The translations under genes and the position numbers were made by a program. The notes under the pieces were generated by a model, which worked only from the letters and a program-made list of their open reading frames with translations, made no database searches and was not told where the DNA came from. Below are positions 1-7,622 of a stretch of DNA of 17,389 nucleotides, piece after piece (the first letter of the stretch is position 1; each line of letters opens with the position of its first letter). Source of the DNA: Deltaproteobacteria bacterium (GTDB taxonomy: Bacteria > Desulfobacterota > Desulfobacteria > Desulfobacterales > ETH-SRB1). Where the stretch lies: NCBI GenBank assembly GCA_019314185.1, contig JAFCZU010000052.1, positions 1 through 17,389 on the forward strand, written 5' to 3'.

Positions 1-1285
1 TTTTCGTCAATATCCTGTCTTAAAAATAAATTTACCTTGTCTATCATTCTTATTGCATTGTCTATTTCCGGATTGCTGCCTTCCACATAGGCGCCAATAT
101 TAATCAAATCTTCCGCCTTCCTGTAAGTTGATACAATATTTAAAACATCGCCGGCCATCTTTCGGTGTTTCTCATTCACAACATCTATCATCAACCTGCT
201 GATGCTTCCCAGAACATCTATCGCAGGATAGTGATTCCTTGCAGCCAAACTTCGGTCAAGGGTTATATGACCATCCAGAATTGACCTTGCCGCATCAGCA
301 ATCGGTTCATTAAAATCATCACCTTCAACAAGAACCGTGTATAGCCCTGTTATACTTCCACCATCTTCTAAGTTTCCAGCTCTTTCCAGCAACTTCGGCA
401 TAATGCTGAAAACAGATGGCGTATAACCTTTTGCAGTTGGAGGTTCTCCTATAGATAGACCGATCTCTCTCTGCGCCATTGCAAATCTGGTCAACGAATC
501 AACCATAAGGAGAACTTCCATTCCCTGATCCCTGAAATATTCCGATATTGCAGTCGCCACATACGCAGCCCTCATCCTGATCAGGGGATGCATGTCCGAT
601 GTCGCCACAACAACCACGGATCTGGCAAGCCCTTCCTTGCCAAGATCTTTTTCAATAAACTCACGAACTTCTCTTCCTCTTTCGCCAACAAGTCCGATTA
701 CATTAATATCAGTTTTTGTATTTCTGGCGATCATGCCGAGAAGAAAGCTCTTACCAACCCCGGAGCCCGCGAATATCCCCATCCTCTGGCCTCTGCCGCA
801 GCTAAGCAGCCCATTCATCGCCCTGATTCCAATGTCTATAGGTTTCGTTATCCTGCCCCTTTTAAGAGGATTGATCGGATCAGCATAAATTGGATATTCG
901 TCTTCCGATTCTATTGGTCCCTTATCATCAATAGGATTGCCCAGACCATCAATAACCCTTCCAAGAAGATTATGACTCACTTTGACATTCGACTTTTTCC
1001 CAGTGGAAAGAATCCTGCAGCCAGACCCGATGTCATCAAGCTTTCCGAAAGGCATTAAAAGAACCTTTTCTTCCCTGAATCCCACAACTTCCGCGCTGAT
1101 TGCTCTATTACCGCCATTCGGATAAATCCGGCACATCTCACCTATGGAAGTTTCAGGATTATAGCCTTCCACAAGAAGACCGATAACCCCGCTTACTTTT
1201 CCATAGACACTAAACGGATTTATACCCTTAATTGTTTTATGATATTTTCAGAGTTGCTGGTTCTTCGATCTCTGGCCTCCAACAT
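1..1285 (-). CDS. fliI: Flagellar export ATPase FliI (3' end off window; apparent frameshift near the 5' end)
   Basis: FliI is the F1-beta-like ATPase that energises the flagellar type III export apparatus together with FliH and FliJ. About 415 codons of a family usually near 440 residues are visible, read continuously from 1247 to the left edge. The Walker A loop AGSGVGKS is encoded at 747-770. The catalytic region GERGREVREF and the Walker B strand EVLLMVDSLTRFAMAQRE follow, then the typical GSITGLYTVLVEGDD and DGHITLDRSLA segments. The main frame has no usable ATG, GTG or TTG before the conserved VYGKVSGVIGLLVEGY region and is closed upstream by TGA at 1248-1250. The only well-placed start is ATG 1285, 22 nt after the fliH stop, with AAAGG just upstream. 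It reads 21 residues (MLEARDRRTSNSEN...) in another frame and stops at 1220-1222. One extra base near 1223-1230 joins the two into a normal FliI N-terminus. The family call is certain; the start is not. Confidence 0.92.
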
Positions 1286-1307
1286 CTGTCCTTTCACCTT
1301 TTAGCTT

Positions 1308-1979
1308 TCAGCCCAACGACTCCCTGATCTTATTTAACTGCTGATCCAGCCTGGCATCGAGTGTCCCAAAACGTGTCTTTATCACCACCCCGCCTCGACC
1401 AATTTCTTCATCCTTCTCAATCAATATATCACCGAAACTATTCAGAAAATCTGGTTTTGCCTCTGTTATGTAACGACAATCTTCAGGATTCAAACAAATA
1501 CTGATACCATCCCTCTCCTGTACGTTTTTCATCGCATCGCTGAGAACAGAAAGAAGAACTTCACTACCTGTGCTCACTTCTTTATGTATAACGCTGCGAG
1601 CTATTAAGAAAACAAAATCGATTATTTCTTTTTCAGAATCTTTCAGAAATTCTTTTTTCAGTACTTTTAATTCTCCGATCAATTTCGCGACAGATTCTGC
1701 GGCAAGAGACAATTCCCCTTTTTCCCGGTTTATGCCCTCTGTTACCCCTTTTGAGAATCCTCTGTCATAAGCTTCTTTTGCCGCAATTTTTATTTTTTTC
1801 CCTATCGATTGCTCGGATTCTTCGATCTCAAAACCGCTATTCGTGTTATTCTCACAGGCATTAAAGTCTGCTTTATTTGCCGGAACATGGCGTATGCCGG
1901 CAATAACAGGCAAATCTGTAAGTTTAATATCCCGCGCCTTAACAACCTTATTGGAATCAGACAAATACATCATCATCAT
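1308..1979 (-). CDS. fliH: Flagellar export stator/ATPase regulator FliH
   Basis: FliH binds FliI and anchors it at the export gate and C-ring; it is related to the peripheral stalk of F/V ATPases. At 223 residues it has normal family length. It shows the expected pattern of a variable N-terminus, a charged central helix (KKIKIAAKEAYDRGFSKGVTEGINREKGEL) and a conserved C-terminal domain ending in GRGGVVIKTRFGTLDARLDQQLNKI. The start lies within a run of four ATG codons (1979 to 1968) overlapping the end of fliG by about 20 bp. There is no clear Shine-Dalgarno, so translation is probably coupled to fliG and the exact first Met is undecidable. The gene sits between fliG and fliI, as is usual. 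Confidence 0.93.
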   Translation of the reverse strand: MMMMYLSDSNKVVKARDIKLTDLPVIAGIRHVPANKADFNACENNTNSGFEIEESEQSIGKKIKIAAKEAYDRGFSKGVTEGINREKGELSLAAESVAKLIGELKVLKKEFLKDSEKEIIDFVFLIARSVIHKEVSTGSEVLLSVLSDAMKNVQERDGISICLNPEDCRYITEAKPDFLNSFGDILIEKDEEIGRGGVVIKTRFGTLDARLDQQLNKIRESLG

Positions 1980-2964
1980 GGCCCGCTGTTATTGTTATTT
2001 TCTCTTCTTTTTCAAGTCTCTTTGCAGCTTCAATAATGATTTGCTGGTTTTTTTCAACTTCTGACAATCTTTTTGGCTGCATAACCTCTATATCTTCCTT
2101 GAGCATCCCAGCAGCACGTTTTGACAAATTTTTAAAAATCCTTTCTTTCATTTCACTGTCAATTATTTTCATGGCACAAGCCAAGACTTCACGATCTACC
2201 TCCTCAAGCAATATCCTCATACCCCTGTCATCCAACTTGAAAATATCGTCAAAAGTAAACATGAGGTTTCTGATATCGGCCGCTAAATCCGTATTTGTCT
2301 TTTCAAACGATTCTAAAATCCTGTTTTCATTTGATCGGCTCATCCTGTTTAAAATTTCAGCAATCATCTTAACTCCGCCAACTTGCTCTCCAGTATTTTT
2401 TTCCGCAATTATTTTCGATTCAAGAGTATTAGCCATATCCTCTATAAACTCACGCGGAACGCTTCCAAGTGTCGCGATTCTCTTTGCAATATCTTCCTGC
2501 TTGTCAGGGGGAAATTCTTCCATAATCTCAGACGCCTGTTCCGATCTCAGGTGCGCCAATATAAGAGCTATGGTCTGTGGATGTTCCATCTTTATGAAAT
2601 CAATCAATATCTGTGCGTCTGTATTCCTCAAGTTTTCAATGGTTGGACTTTCCATTAAAAAGCTTCCATCTTCAATTGTTTTTAAGAGTTCTTTCCCTTT
2701 AACATCTCCCAAGGCTTTCAATACAATATTTTCGACAACACTGCCTTGAACAGACATGATACTGTTACCTTTTTCCTTGGCAAGTGAGCAAAATTCCCTT
2801 GCAACACTTCCTATATCTTCATTCGCCACCCCGTTTAACCCGGCCATACATTTTCCGACACGTCTGATCTCACCTGGCGCTAGATTTTTCATTACATTTG
2901 CCGCCGTTTCTTCGTCCAAAGACAAAAGGAGTACCGCCGCCTTTTCTTCCTTTGTCATACCCAT
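1957..2964 (-). CDS. fliG: Flagellar motor switch protein FliG
   Basis: FliG forms the upper C-ring, mounts on FliF and carries the charged C-terminal domain that MotA pushes against. Visible landmarks are the N-terminal domain starting MGMTKEEKAAVLLLSLDEETAANVMKNL, the middle-domain EHPQTIALILAHL motif, and the C-terminal LMFTFDDIFKLDDRGMRILLEEVD segment. I chose ATG 2964 because AAAGGA (complement of 2973-2978) lies 8 nt upstream. It gives 335 residues, the normal length. A longer frame from ATG 2997 would add 11 residues without a ribosome site. The gene follows fliF by 69 nt and overlaps fliH. Confidence 0.95.
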   Translation of the reverse strand: MGMTKEEKAAVLLLSLDEETAANVMKNLAPGEIRRVGKCMAGLNGVANEDIGSVAREFCSLAKEKGNSIMSVQGSVVENIVLKALGDVKGKELLKTIEDGSFLMESPTIENLRNTDAQILIDFIKMEHPQTIALILAHLRSEQASEIMEEFPPDKQEDIAKRIATLGSVPREFIEDMANTLESKIIAEKNTGEQVGGVKMIAEILNRMSRSNENRILESFEKTNTDLAADIRNLMFTFDDIFKLDDRGMRILLEEVDREVLACAMKIIDSEMKERIFKNLSKRAAGMLKEDIEVMQPKRLSEVEKNQQIIIEAAKRLEKEEKITITAGHDDDVFV

Positions 2965-3033
2965 ACAATTTTTCCTTTCATATACATTACCACGCAAAAG
3001 CGTAGGAATAAATCAACCCTGATCCCTGAAACA

Positions 3034-4608
3034 TTACCTGAGCCAATTCCTCAATAATTCCGCAAAGCTCCGGGCATCCTGGCTGGCCATATTCTTGACA
3101 ACCTCCAGACCTCTTATGCTTTCACCTGTCTCTCCTCCCAGATCCAACGAAATATCCTTACTCTGTAGCTGAGAAACTCCAGCAGAAGGCAAAGCCCCTG
3201 CGCTAATTTTTTCGGTCACGTCCTTTGTCATAATGAATTTGATTAAAGGACGCAGAAGAAAAAACAAAACAAATATAAAGACAATTAATGAAACAAAATA
3301 CTTTATGAACGGAACAATCAGATATAATTTAGTCTTCCAGCCCTCCCCCTCAGCAAACCCGGCTTCTAATTCAACTTTTCTGAAAGGAATGCTGGTTACC
3401 ACTATCTGATCACCCCTTTTAGCGTCAAAACCAACCGACCCTTTAACAAGACTTTCCAGAGTCTCTATCTCTTTTTTCGATCTTGGCTGAAACTCTTCAA
3501 CACCTTTATCATTTTTGTTATAAATTCCATCTATTAGCACAGCCATTGACAATTTTTCCACTTTTCCTACCGGCATTACAGTTTTGCTGACAACCCGGTT
3601 TATTTCATAATTAACTATTTCATCCGTTTTTTCATGATCTGTGCCATAGGATTTTGTATTCAATCCTCTCGTAGAGCTGACAGTACTTTCTCCTTCACTG
3701 ACAGGCACGCTTGACTTTTCGCTCCTGCGGTGCACGCTCCTCACAACAGGTTCTTCAGGATCGTAAGATTCTTCTGTTTTTTCCATAACTCTAAAATCAA
3801 GAGTTGCTGAAACCCTTGCCACAACCTTTCCTTCTCCCAGCACCTTTTCCAGCATGGTTTGAATCCTGTCAGCCAGATTCTTTTCTACACTTCTTTGAAA
3901 TTCCATTTGCGAATCTGTCCGCTTCGATGATTGAGATCCGCTTCTGGTGGCCAACAAAATATTCCCTCCGCTGTCAACTATCATCACCTCTTCAGAGCTA
4001 AGCCCTTCCACGCTGCCGGCCACGAGGGAGGCTATGCCTTCTACCTGAGATGCCAGCAGCTTCCTGCCTGTTTTTAATTTTATAATAACCGAAGCGGTCG
4101 GTTTTATCTGTTTTTCAACAAAAAGTGATTTCTTGGGTATTACAATATGAACCCTGCTGTGTTGAATCTCATTCAAGCCGGTGATTGTGCGTGACAATTC
4201 CCCTTGGAGCGCTCTTTGATAATTCAGATTCTGTACAAAATCGGTAACCCCGAAATTTTTGTTATCAAATATTTCAAAACCCACCACCCCGCCTCCGGGC
4301 AGTCCGGAAGCGGCCAGGTTGAGCCTCAATTCAGAAACATATTCGGCAGGAATTAATATGGAATCACCAGCAGAAGACACCTTATACGGAATCTTTTTTT
4401 CCTGCAATACAGCAACAATCTCTCCTGCATCCTCCGTAGAAAGATTGGAAAAAAGTGTCCTGTATTCTTTCTGATTTACAAAGAAAACAAATGCCACTAT
4501 GCTGATTAGAGTGATAACAGCGACAACAAGAATGGATAATCTTTTCGATAAACTTAACGATTTAAAGACTTTTCCTGACTGAGATAAAAATTGAAATACC
4601 GAATCCAT
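3034..4608 (-). CDS. fliF: Flagellar MS-ring protein FliF
   Basis: FliF builds the inner-membrane MS ring on which the C-ring, rod and export gate assemble. The 524 residues carry an N-terminal membrane helix (about residues 25-46, LSILVVAVITLISIVAFVFF) and a periplasmic YscJ/FliF domain (EIVAVLQEKKIPYKV, then GVVGFEIFDNKNFGVTDFVQ). The family sequence RALQGELSRTITGLNEIQHSRVHIVIPK follows. A second membrane helix (YFVSLIVFIFVLFFLLRPL) leads to a cytoplasmic tail ending ASQDARSFAELLRNWLR, the FliG-binding helix. AAAGGA (4613-4618) precedes ATG 4608, and the gene starts 13 nt after fliE. Confidence 0.96.
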   Translation of the reverse strand: MDSVFQFLSQSGKVFKSLSLSKRLSILVVAVITLISIVAFVFFVNQKEYRTLFSNLSTEDAGEIVAVLQEKKIPYKVSSAGDSILIPAEYVSELRLNLAASGLPGGGVVGFEIFDNKNFGVTDFVQNLNYQRALQGELSRTITGLNEIQHSRVHIVIPKKSLFVEKQIKPTASVIIKLKTGRKLLASQVEGIASLVAGSVEGLSSEEVMIVDSGGNILLATRSGSQSSKRTDSQMEFQRSVEKNLADRIQTMLEKVLGEGKVVARVSATLDFRVMEKTEESYDPEEPVVRSVHRRSEKSSVPVSEGESTVSSTRGLNTKSYGTDHEKTDEIVNYEINRVVSKTVMPVGKVEKLSMAVLIDGIYNKNDKGVEEFQPRSKKEIETLESLVKGSVGFDAKRGDQIVVTSIPFRKVELEAGFAEGEGWKTKLYLIVPFIKYFVSLIVFIFVLFFLLRPLIKFIMTKDVTEKISAGALPSAGVSQLQSKDISLDLGGETGESIRGLEVVKNMASQDARSFAELLRNWLR

Positions 4609-4621
4609 ATATTCCTTTCAC

Positions 4622-4924
4622 CTACACCTGCATCCGCATGACTTCCTGATAAGCTTCTAACATCTTGTTCCTTACCTGCAACATTGTTTTGAAGGAAATA
4701 CTTGCCTTTTCCATAGCAATCATTGCCTCATGAATACTACCTGAATCACTGAGTTCCACCTTTGCAATAGCAGCATCGGCATCTAATTGAAGTTTATTGA
4801 TTTCCCCGATTTTGTCCTTTAAAACATTGCTGAAAGAACTTTCGTTTTCCCCAACTTTACTGCTTTCTCCAGAAGTATTTGAAATTGGGGGCATTAAATC
4901 GCCCCTAATCAACATATCGTTCAT
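4622..4924 (-). CDS. fliE: Flagellar hook-basal body junction protein FliE
   Basis: FliE joins the MS ring/export gate to the proximal rod. It has 100 residues, near the family norm, with the characteristic C-terminus SFKTMLQVRNKMLEAYQEVMRMQV and the preceding AMIAMEKASI helix. The start at 4924 is supported by a strong AAGGAGG Shine-Dalgarno (complement of 4935-4941) with 10 nt before the ATG. That ribosome site begins directly after the minisatellite between flgC and fliE, so the repeat array lies in the operon mRNA but leaves the translation signal intact. Confidence 0.94.
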   Translation of the reverse strand: MNDMLIRGDLMPPISNTSGESSKVGENESSFSNVLKDKIGEINKLQLDADAAIAKVELSDSGSIHEAMIAMEKASISFKTMLQVRNKMLEAYQEVMRMQV

Positions 4925-4934
4925 CTTTAAAACC

Positions 4935-4941
4935 CCTCCTT
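4935..4941 (-). promoter_or_regulatory. Strong ribosome-binding site of fliE beside the repeat array
   Basis: The complement reads AAGGAGG, a full anti-Shine-Dalgarno match, ending 10 nt before ATG 4924. The first 19-bp repeat core begins two bases away, at 4943. The strong site may let ribosomes start afresh on fliE, since the array carries many TAG codons that would end any read-through from flgC. Confidence 0.7.
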
Positions 4942-4942
4942 A

Positions 4943-5083
4943 CTACTCGACTACTCGACTATTTCCCTACTCGACTACTCGACTATTTTCCTACTCGACT
5001 ACTCGACTACTTTCCCTACTCGACTACTCGACTATTTCCCTACTCGACTACTCGACTACTTTCCCTACTCGACTACTCGACTA
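4943..5083. repeat. Minisatellite: six 19-bp cores with 5-6 bp spacers
   Basis: The core CTACTCGACTACTCGACTA occurs at 4943-4961, 4967-4985, 4991-5009, 5016-5034, 5040-5058 and 5065-5083. The spacers are TTTCC, TTTTC, CTTTCC, TTTCC and CTTTCC, giving a 24-25 bp period. Each core is itself 2.4 copies of the octamer CTACTCGA, so this is a repeat of a repeat. The sixth core ends exactly with the flgC stop codon (TAG on the minus strand), and the next bases, CTTTCC, match the spacer but code for the last flgC residues. The array thus looks as if it grew by duplication of the flgC 3' end. Confidence 0.95.
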
Positions 5084-5493
5084 CTTTCCAAGTTCCAGTG
5101 CCTTAAGCGCCATATTTTTTGTTGTATCGAATGCGGTAACACAAGCCTCATACGCCCTGTTCGCAGTAATCATATCTGCCATTTCAACAACTTATTTATG
5201 TCAGGCATAGCCACAATACCTTTTGAGTCTGCGTCGGGATGATCCGGATCAAAAACCATCCTTATGCTCTCTCTCTCTTCCGTAATACCTTTCACCTTTA
5301 CTATTTGCAAAACATCATCAAAACTACCTGTTAGCGGCTCAGAAGAAAAAACAATGGCTTTTCTTCTGTACGGCCCGCCGTCAGACGTACGCGTTGTATT
5401 AATATTGGCAAGATTCGACACAATAACGTCCATCTTTGCCCTCTGTGCTGCAAGCCCCGAAGCGCAAACCCTAAAAGATGACATGAATTCCAT
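5081..5493 (-). CDS. flgC: Flagellar proximal rod protein FlgC, with a one-base frameshift near the 3' end
   Basis: FlgC is a proximal rod component. The first 100 or so codons give the family sequence ([45 protein letters not shown], then [19 protein letters not shown]). The frame then reads KLLKWQI and stops near 5170. The missing C-terminus, [33 protein letters not shown], continues in the next frame down to TAG 5081-5083. Adding one G at about 5190/5191 (AATAAGTTGTT to AATAAGGTTGTT) gives [10 protein letters not shown] and a 137-residue protein of normal length. I see no classical slippery heptamer, so this is a sequencing indel or a real mutation rather than programmed frameshifting. It starts 1 nt after flgB. 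Confidence 0.92.
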
Positions 5494-5494
5494 A

Positions 5495-5836
5495 TTATTT
5501 TGCCTCCCTCAAAACAGTATCTAAACCCCTGAACTTTCTTGCCAGCAGCTCTACTGTAAAATTATGCATAAGATTGTTTTCCGCCAGTTTTGCCATTTCG
5601 CTGTCAAGGTTGACCTTTTCCCCTGAATCGATCACATCGTAATCGGCTTTACCAATCGTTGCCCCATATTTGTTGCTGATAAGATCTTTCAGCTCTTCTT
5701 TAAAAACAATATCCTTCGACCTGTAGCCTGGAGTATCTATATTTGCGATGTTTGAGGCTATTACCTTATGCCTTTCTGATCGAAAATCCAAAATAGCAGA
5801 CAACATTTCTATGGTTTCACCAAATAACGCATCCAT
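5495..5836 (-). CDS. flgB: Flagellar proximal rod protein FlgB
   Basis: FlgB is a proximal rod subunit and the first gene of this operon. It has 113 residues with the N-terminal rod signature RSERHKVIASNIANIDTPGYRSKDIVFKEEL and the C-terminus NLMHNFTVELLARKFRGLDTVLREAK, which matches the family. AAAGGA (5845-5850) lies 8 nt before ATG 5836. A sigma-54 promoter is found 37-52 bp upstream. Confidence 0.95.
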   Translation of the reverse strand: MDALFGETIEMLSAILDFRSERHKVIASNIANIDTPGYRSKDIVFKEELKDLISNKYGATIGKADYDVIDSGEKVNLDSEMAKLAENNLMHNFTVELLARKFRGLDTVLREAK

Positions 5837-5872
5837 GATAATATTCCTTTATGCTGTTTAATGGTATTTTTA

Positions 5873-5888
5873 TGCAATACTCATACCA
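5873..5888 (-). promoter_or_regulatory. Sigma-54 (RpoN) promoter of the flgB-fliI operon
   Basis: The minus strand reads TGGTATGAGTATTGCA, against the consensus TGGCACG-N4-TTGCW. The invariant GG and GC are present with exact spacing. Transcription would start near 5861, about 25 nt before the flgB ATG. The position, directly upstream of a flagellar operon and next to a gene for a sigma-54 activator, makes chance unlikely. Confidence 0.75.
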
Positions 5889-5915
5889 GAACACATAACT
5901 CAAACACAGAAAATT

Positions 5916-6075
5916 AGAGGGTTAGCAGGCACACCATATCCTCATACGGATGCCGGAAACAAAACCCCAGCAATACTTCGCTCCACTTGTTTTTTTCAAA
6001 TTGCGGAGCAAAGCAACATCTTTATTCAAAATTCGACGTTCGATGTTGAATGTTCATTTTTTCCTCTAACCCTCT
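5916..6075. repeat. Symmetric inverted-repeat element between the activator gene and flgB
   Basis: AGAGGGTTAG (5916-5925) is an exact inverted copy of CTAACCCTCT (6066-6075), and the match extends a few bases inward with one gap (GCAGG against GAGG). A central hairpin, CTTCGCTCC (5976-5984) with GGAGCAAAG (6005-6013), is centred within 1 bp of the midpoint of the outer repeats. The right end overlaps the stop codon of the sigma-54 activator gene. It may be a small non-autonomous element or a structured 3' region. No gene is seen here. Confidence 0.45.
6032..6052. repeat. Three tandem heptamers (TTCGAYG type)
   Basis: TTCGACG, TTCGATG and TTGAATG follow each other without gaps. They lie in the intergenic stretch between the activator gene and flgB, inside the larger symmetric element. 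Confidence 0.6.
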
Positions 6076-7442
6076 GCATCCTGCTTATATTCATTGAGTT
6101 TATTACGAATAGTTCGCACACTTATACCGAGAATTTCTGACGCCCTGGTTCTGTTTCCTTCCGCTTTTTCCAGAGTTTTAAATATAAGTTTTTTTTCCAT
6201 CTCCTTTAACGTGGTATCTTCCGAAGCAACCGATTTTAACAATACTTCCTCTGGTTGCCCGTACCTCTCGCCTTCTTTTTCCAGATAAAGGTGTTCAGGC
6301 AAAATTGTCTTGCCCCCTGACAGCAGAACCGCTCTCTCAATCACATTTTCCAGCTCTCTTACATTGCCGGGCCAGTTATAATTTTCAAGCATTTGCTCAG
6401 CTTCCTTCGATAATGCAGACATAGCTGTCCTGCCGAGCCGGCTGTACTTTTCCAGAAAATACCCGCAGAGTAACAACACGTCCCCCTTTCTTTCCCTCAG
6501 GGGAGGAATATTCACAGGTATAACATTCAAACGATAATAAAGATCTTTCCGAAACTTTTTGTCATCAATATATTTCTTTAAATCTGCATTTGTTGTGGCA
6601 ATTATTCTAACGTCTATAGGAACTGATGCCTTGCTTCCCAGCCTGTCGACCTCAGATTCCTGTATAACCCGAAGGAGTTTCGCCTGAAGCTGAACATCCA
6701 TTTCGCTGATTTCATCCAGCAGCAATGTCCCGCCATTCGCCAATTCGAATTTACCAAGCCTCATTCTGGACGCACCGGTAAATGCGCCCTTTTCATGTCC
6801 GAACATTTCGCTCTCAAGAAGATCATGAGGAATAGCCGCACAATTTACCGCCACAAACGACATGTCTGCCCTGCTGCTGTGAAGGTGTATATACCTGGCA
6901 ATTAGTTCCTTCCCGGTACCACTTTCTCCCTGTATCAGAATGCTCGATTTGCTTCTCGACACATTCTTCAGCAACTCCAGAAGGGCAAGCATTTTTTTAT
7001 TCTCTGTAATAATCGTTTTTTCCCTGGATAAACATTTCCTTACGTTATATTTTGAGTCACACTTTTCCTTTTCTTCTTTTTCAGCCACCACTTTTTTAAC
7101 AAGCAATTCCAGATGATCTATTGAGAACGGCTTCATAAGAAAATCTGAAGCACCTTCTTTCATAGCTTCAACTGCGGTATTTATCGTACCGTAAGCCGTT
7201 ATAACAATAACAGGAGTTTTAGAAGAAACCTTTTTAATTCCTCGCAAGACATCCATGCCATTCATCCCCGGCATCCTCATATCAGTTATAACCACTTCAA
7301 ATTTATCCTCCTGAAATTTTTCAAGAGCATTAACACCACTCCCTGAAACTTCGACTTTATATCCGCAACTCTTTAGAGATTCGGAAAGAGCAATCCTCAT
7401 TGAGGGTTCATCGTCAACAATTAAGATCGTTTTTGTTTTCAT
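6066..7442 (-). CDS. NtrC-family sigma-54-dependent response regulator (FlrC/FlgR/FleR-like)
   Basis: This is a predicted activator of sigma-54 flagellar promoters. The receiver domain (residues 1-120) has the acidic pair D10/D11, phosphoacceptor D54 in [11 protein letters not shown]82 and K104. The AAA+ domain (about 145-380) has Walker A GESGTGKE at 172-179, the sigma-54-contacting GAFTGA loop at 219-224, Walker B GGTLLLDE at 237-244 and R-finger region [10 protein letters not shown] Fis-type helix-turn-helix closes the protein (about 412-452, [24 protein letters not shown]). It follows the histidine kinase gene after a 167-nt gap filled by a repeat element, and it precedes the flgB operon on the same strand. 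I take it as the cognate regulator of the neighbouring kinase. The Shine-Dalgarno is weak. Confidence 0.92.
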   Translation of the reverse strand: MKTKTILIVDDEPSMRIALSESLKSCGYKVEVSGSGVNALEKFQEDKFEVVITDMRMPGMNGMDVLRGIKKVSSKTPVIVITAYGTINTAVEAMKEGASDFLMKPFSIDHLELLVKKVVAEKEEKEKCDSKYNVRKCLSREKTIITENKKMLALLELLKNVSRSKSSILIQGESGTGKELIARYIHLHSSRADMSFVAVNCAAIPHDLLESEMFGHEKGAFTGASRMRLGKFELANGGTLLLDEISEMDVQLQAKLLRVIQESEVDRLGSKASVPIDVRIIATTNADLKKYIDDKKFRKDLYYRLNVIPVNIPPLRERKGDVLLLCGYFLEKYSRLGRTAMSALSKEAEQMLENYNWPGNVRELENVIERAVLLSGGKTILPEHLYLEKEGERYGQPEEVLLKSVASEDTTLKEMEKKLIFKTLEKAEGNRTRASEILGISVRTIRNKLNEYKQDAEG

Positions 7443-7461
7443 GGTTTCTCATAATTTATGG

Positions 7462-7622
7462 TCTCGTAAAAAGTGTTTCCGCAGAACGGCATAACTTAGT
7501 TTTTTACGAAACGTGTTAACGTGTTAGATGTTAAGTATTAAGAGCTTGATAAAACAAATAATTGCTTTAACCTGATACTTTACACTTAACACCTTATTAA
7601 TTCGACTTTTTACGAATTCATC
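7462..7622. repeat. Repeat element A of the TTCGTAAAAAGTC family
   Basis: The left end TCTCGTAAAAAGTG (7462-7475) and the right end GACTTTTTACGAATTCATC (7604-7622) are imperfect inverted repeats. A third copy, TTTTTACGAAAC, lies inside at 7501-7512. The right half (CTTGATA..ACAA..TTGCTTTAA..TAACAC..AATTCGACTTTTTACGAATTCATCATC) aligns with element B at 11609-11692. The element fills the kinase-regulator gap, and its right end contributes the last codons and TAA stop of the kinase gene. Confidence 0.7.

Noticed and set aside
588..1058. Plus-strand frame of 156 codons opposite fliI
   Set aside because: It lies entirely inside the conserved FliI ATPase domain on the opposite strand.
2992..3003. 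ACGCTTTTGCGT hairpin between fliF and fliG
   Set aside because: The stem is only 4 bp with no T-tract and lies inside an operon; a terminator is unlikely.
4943..5083. Possible CRISPR array (19-bp cores at regular spacing)
   Set aside because: The spacers are 5-6 bp and nearly identical, and the core is itself a tandem octamer; no cas genes are present.
5170..5200. Programmed -1 frameshift in flgC
   Set aside because: The switch region AATAAGTTGTTGAAATGG has no X-XXY-YYZ slippery heptamer, and no frameshift is known for FlgC; a simple indel is more likely.
4797..5210. Plus-strand reading frame with YSTTRLF repeats
   Set aside because: It is only the translation of the minisatellite plus the reverse of fliE and flgC; there is no ribosome site, and the minus-strand genes are conserved.
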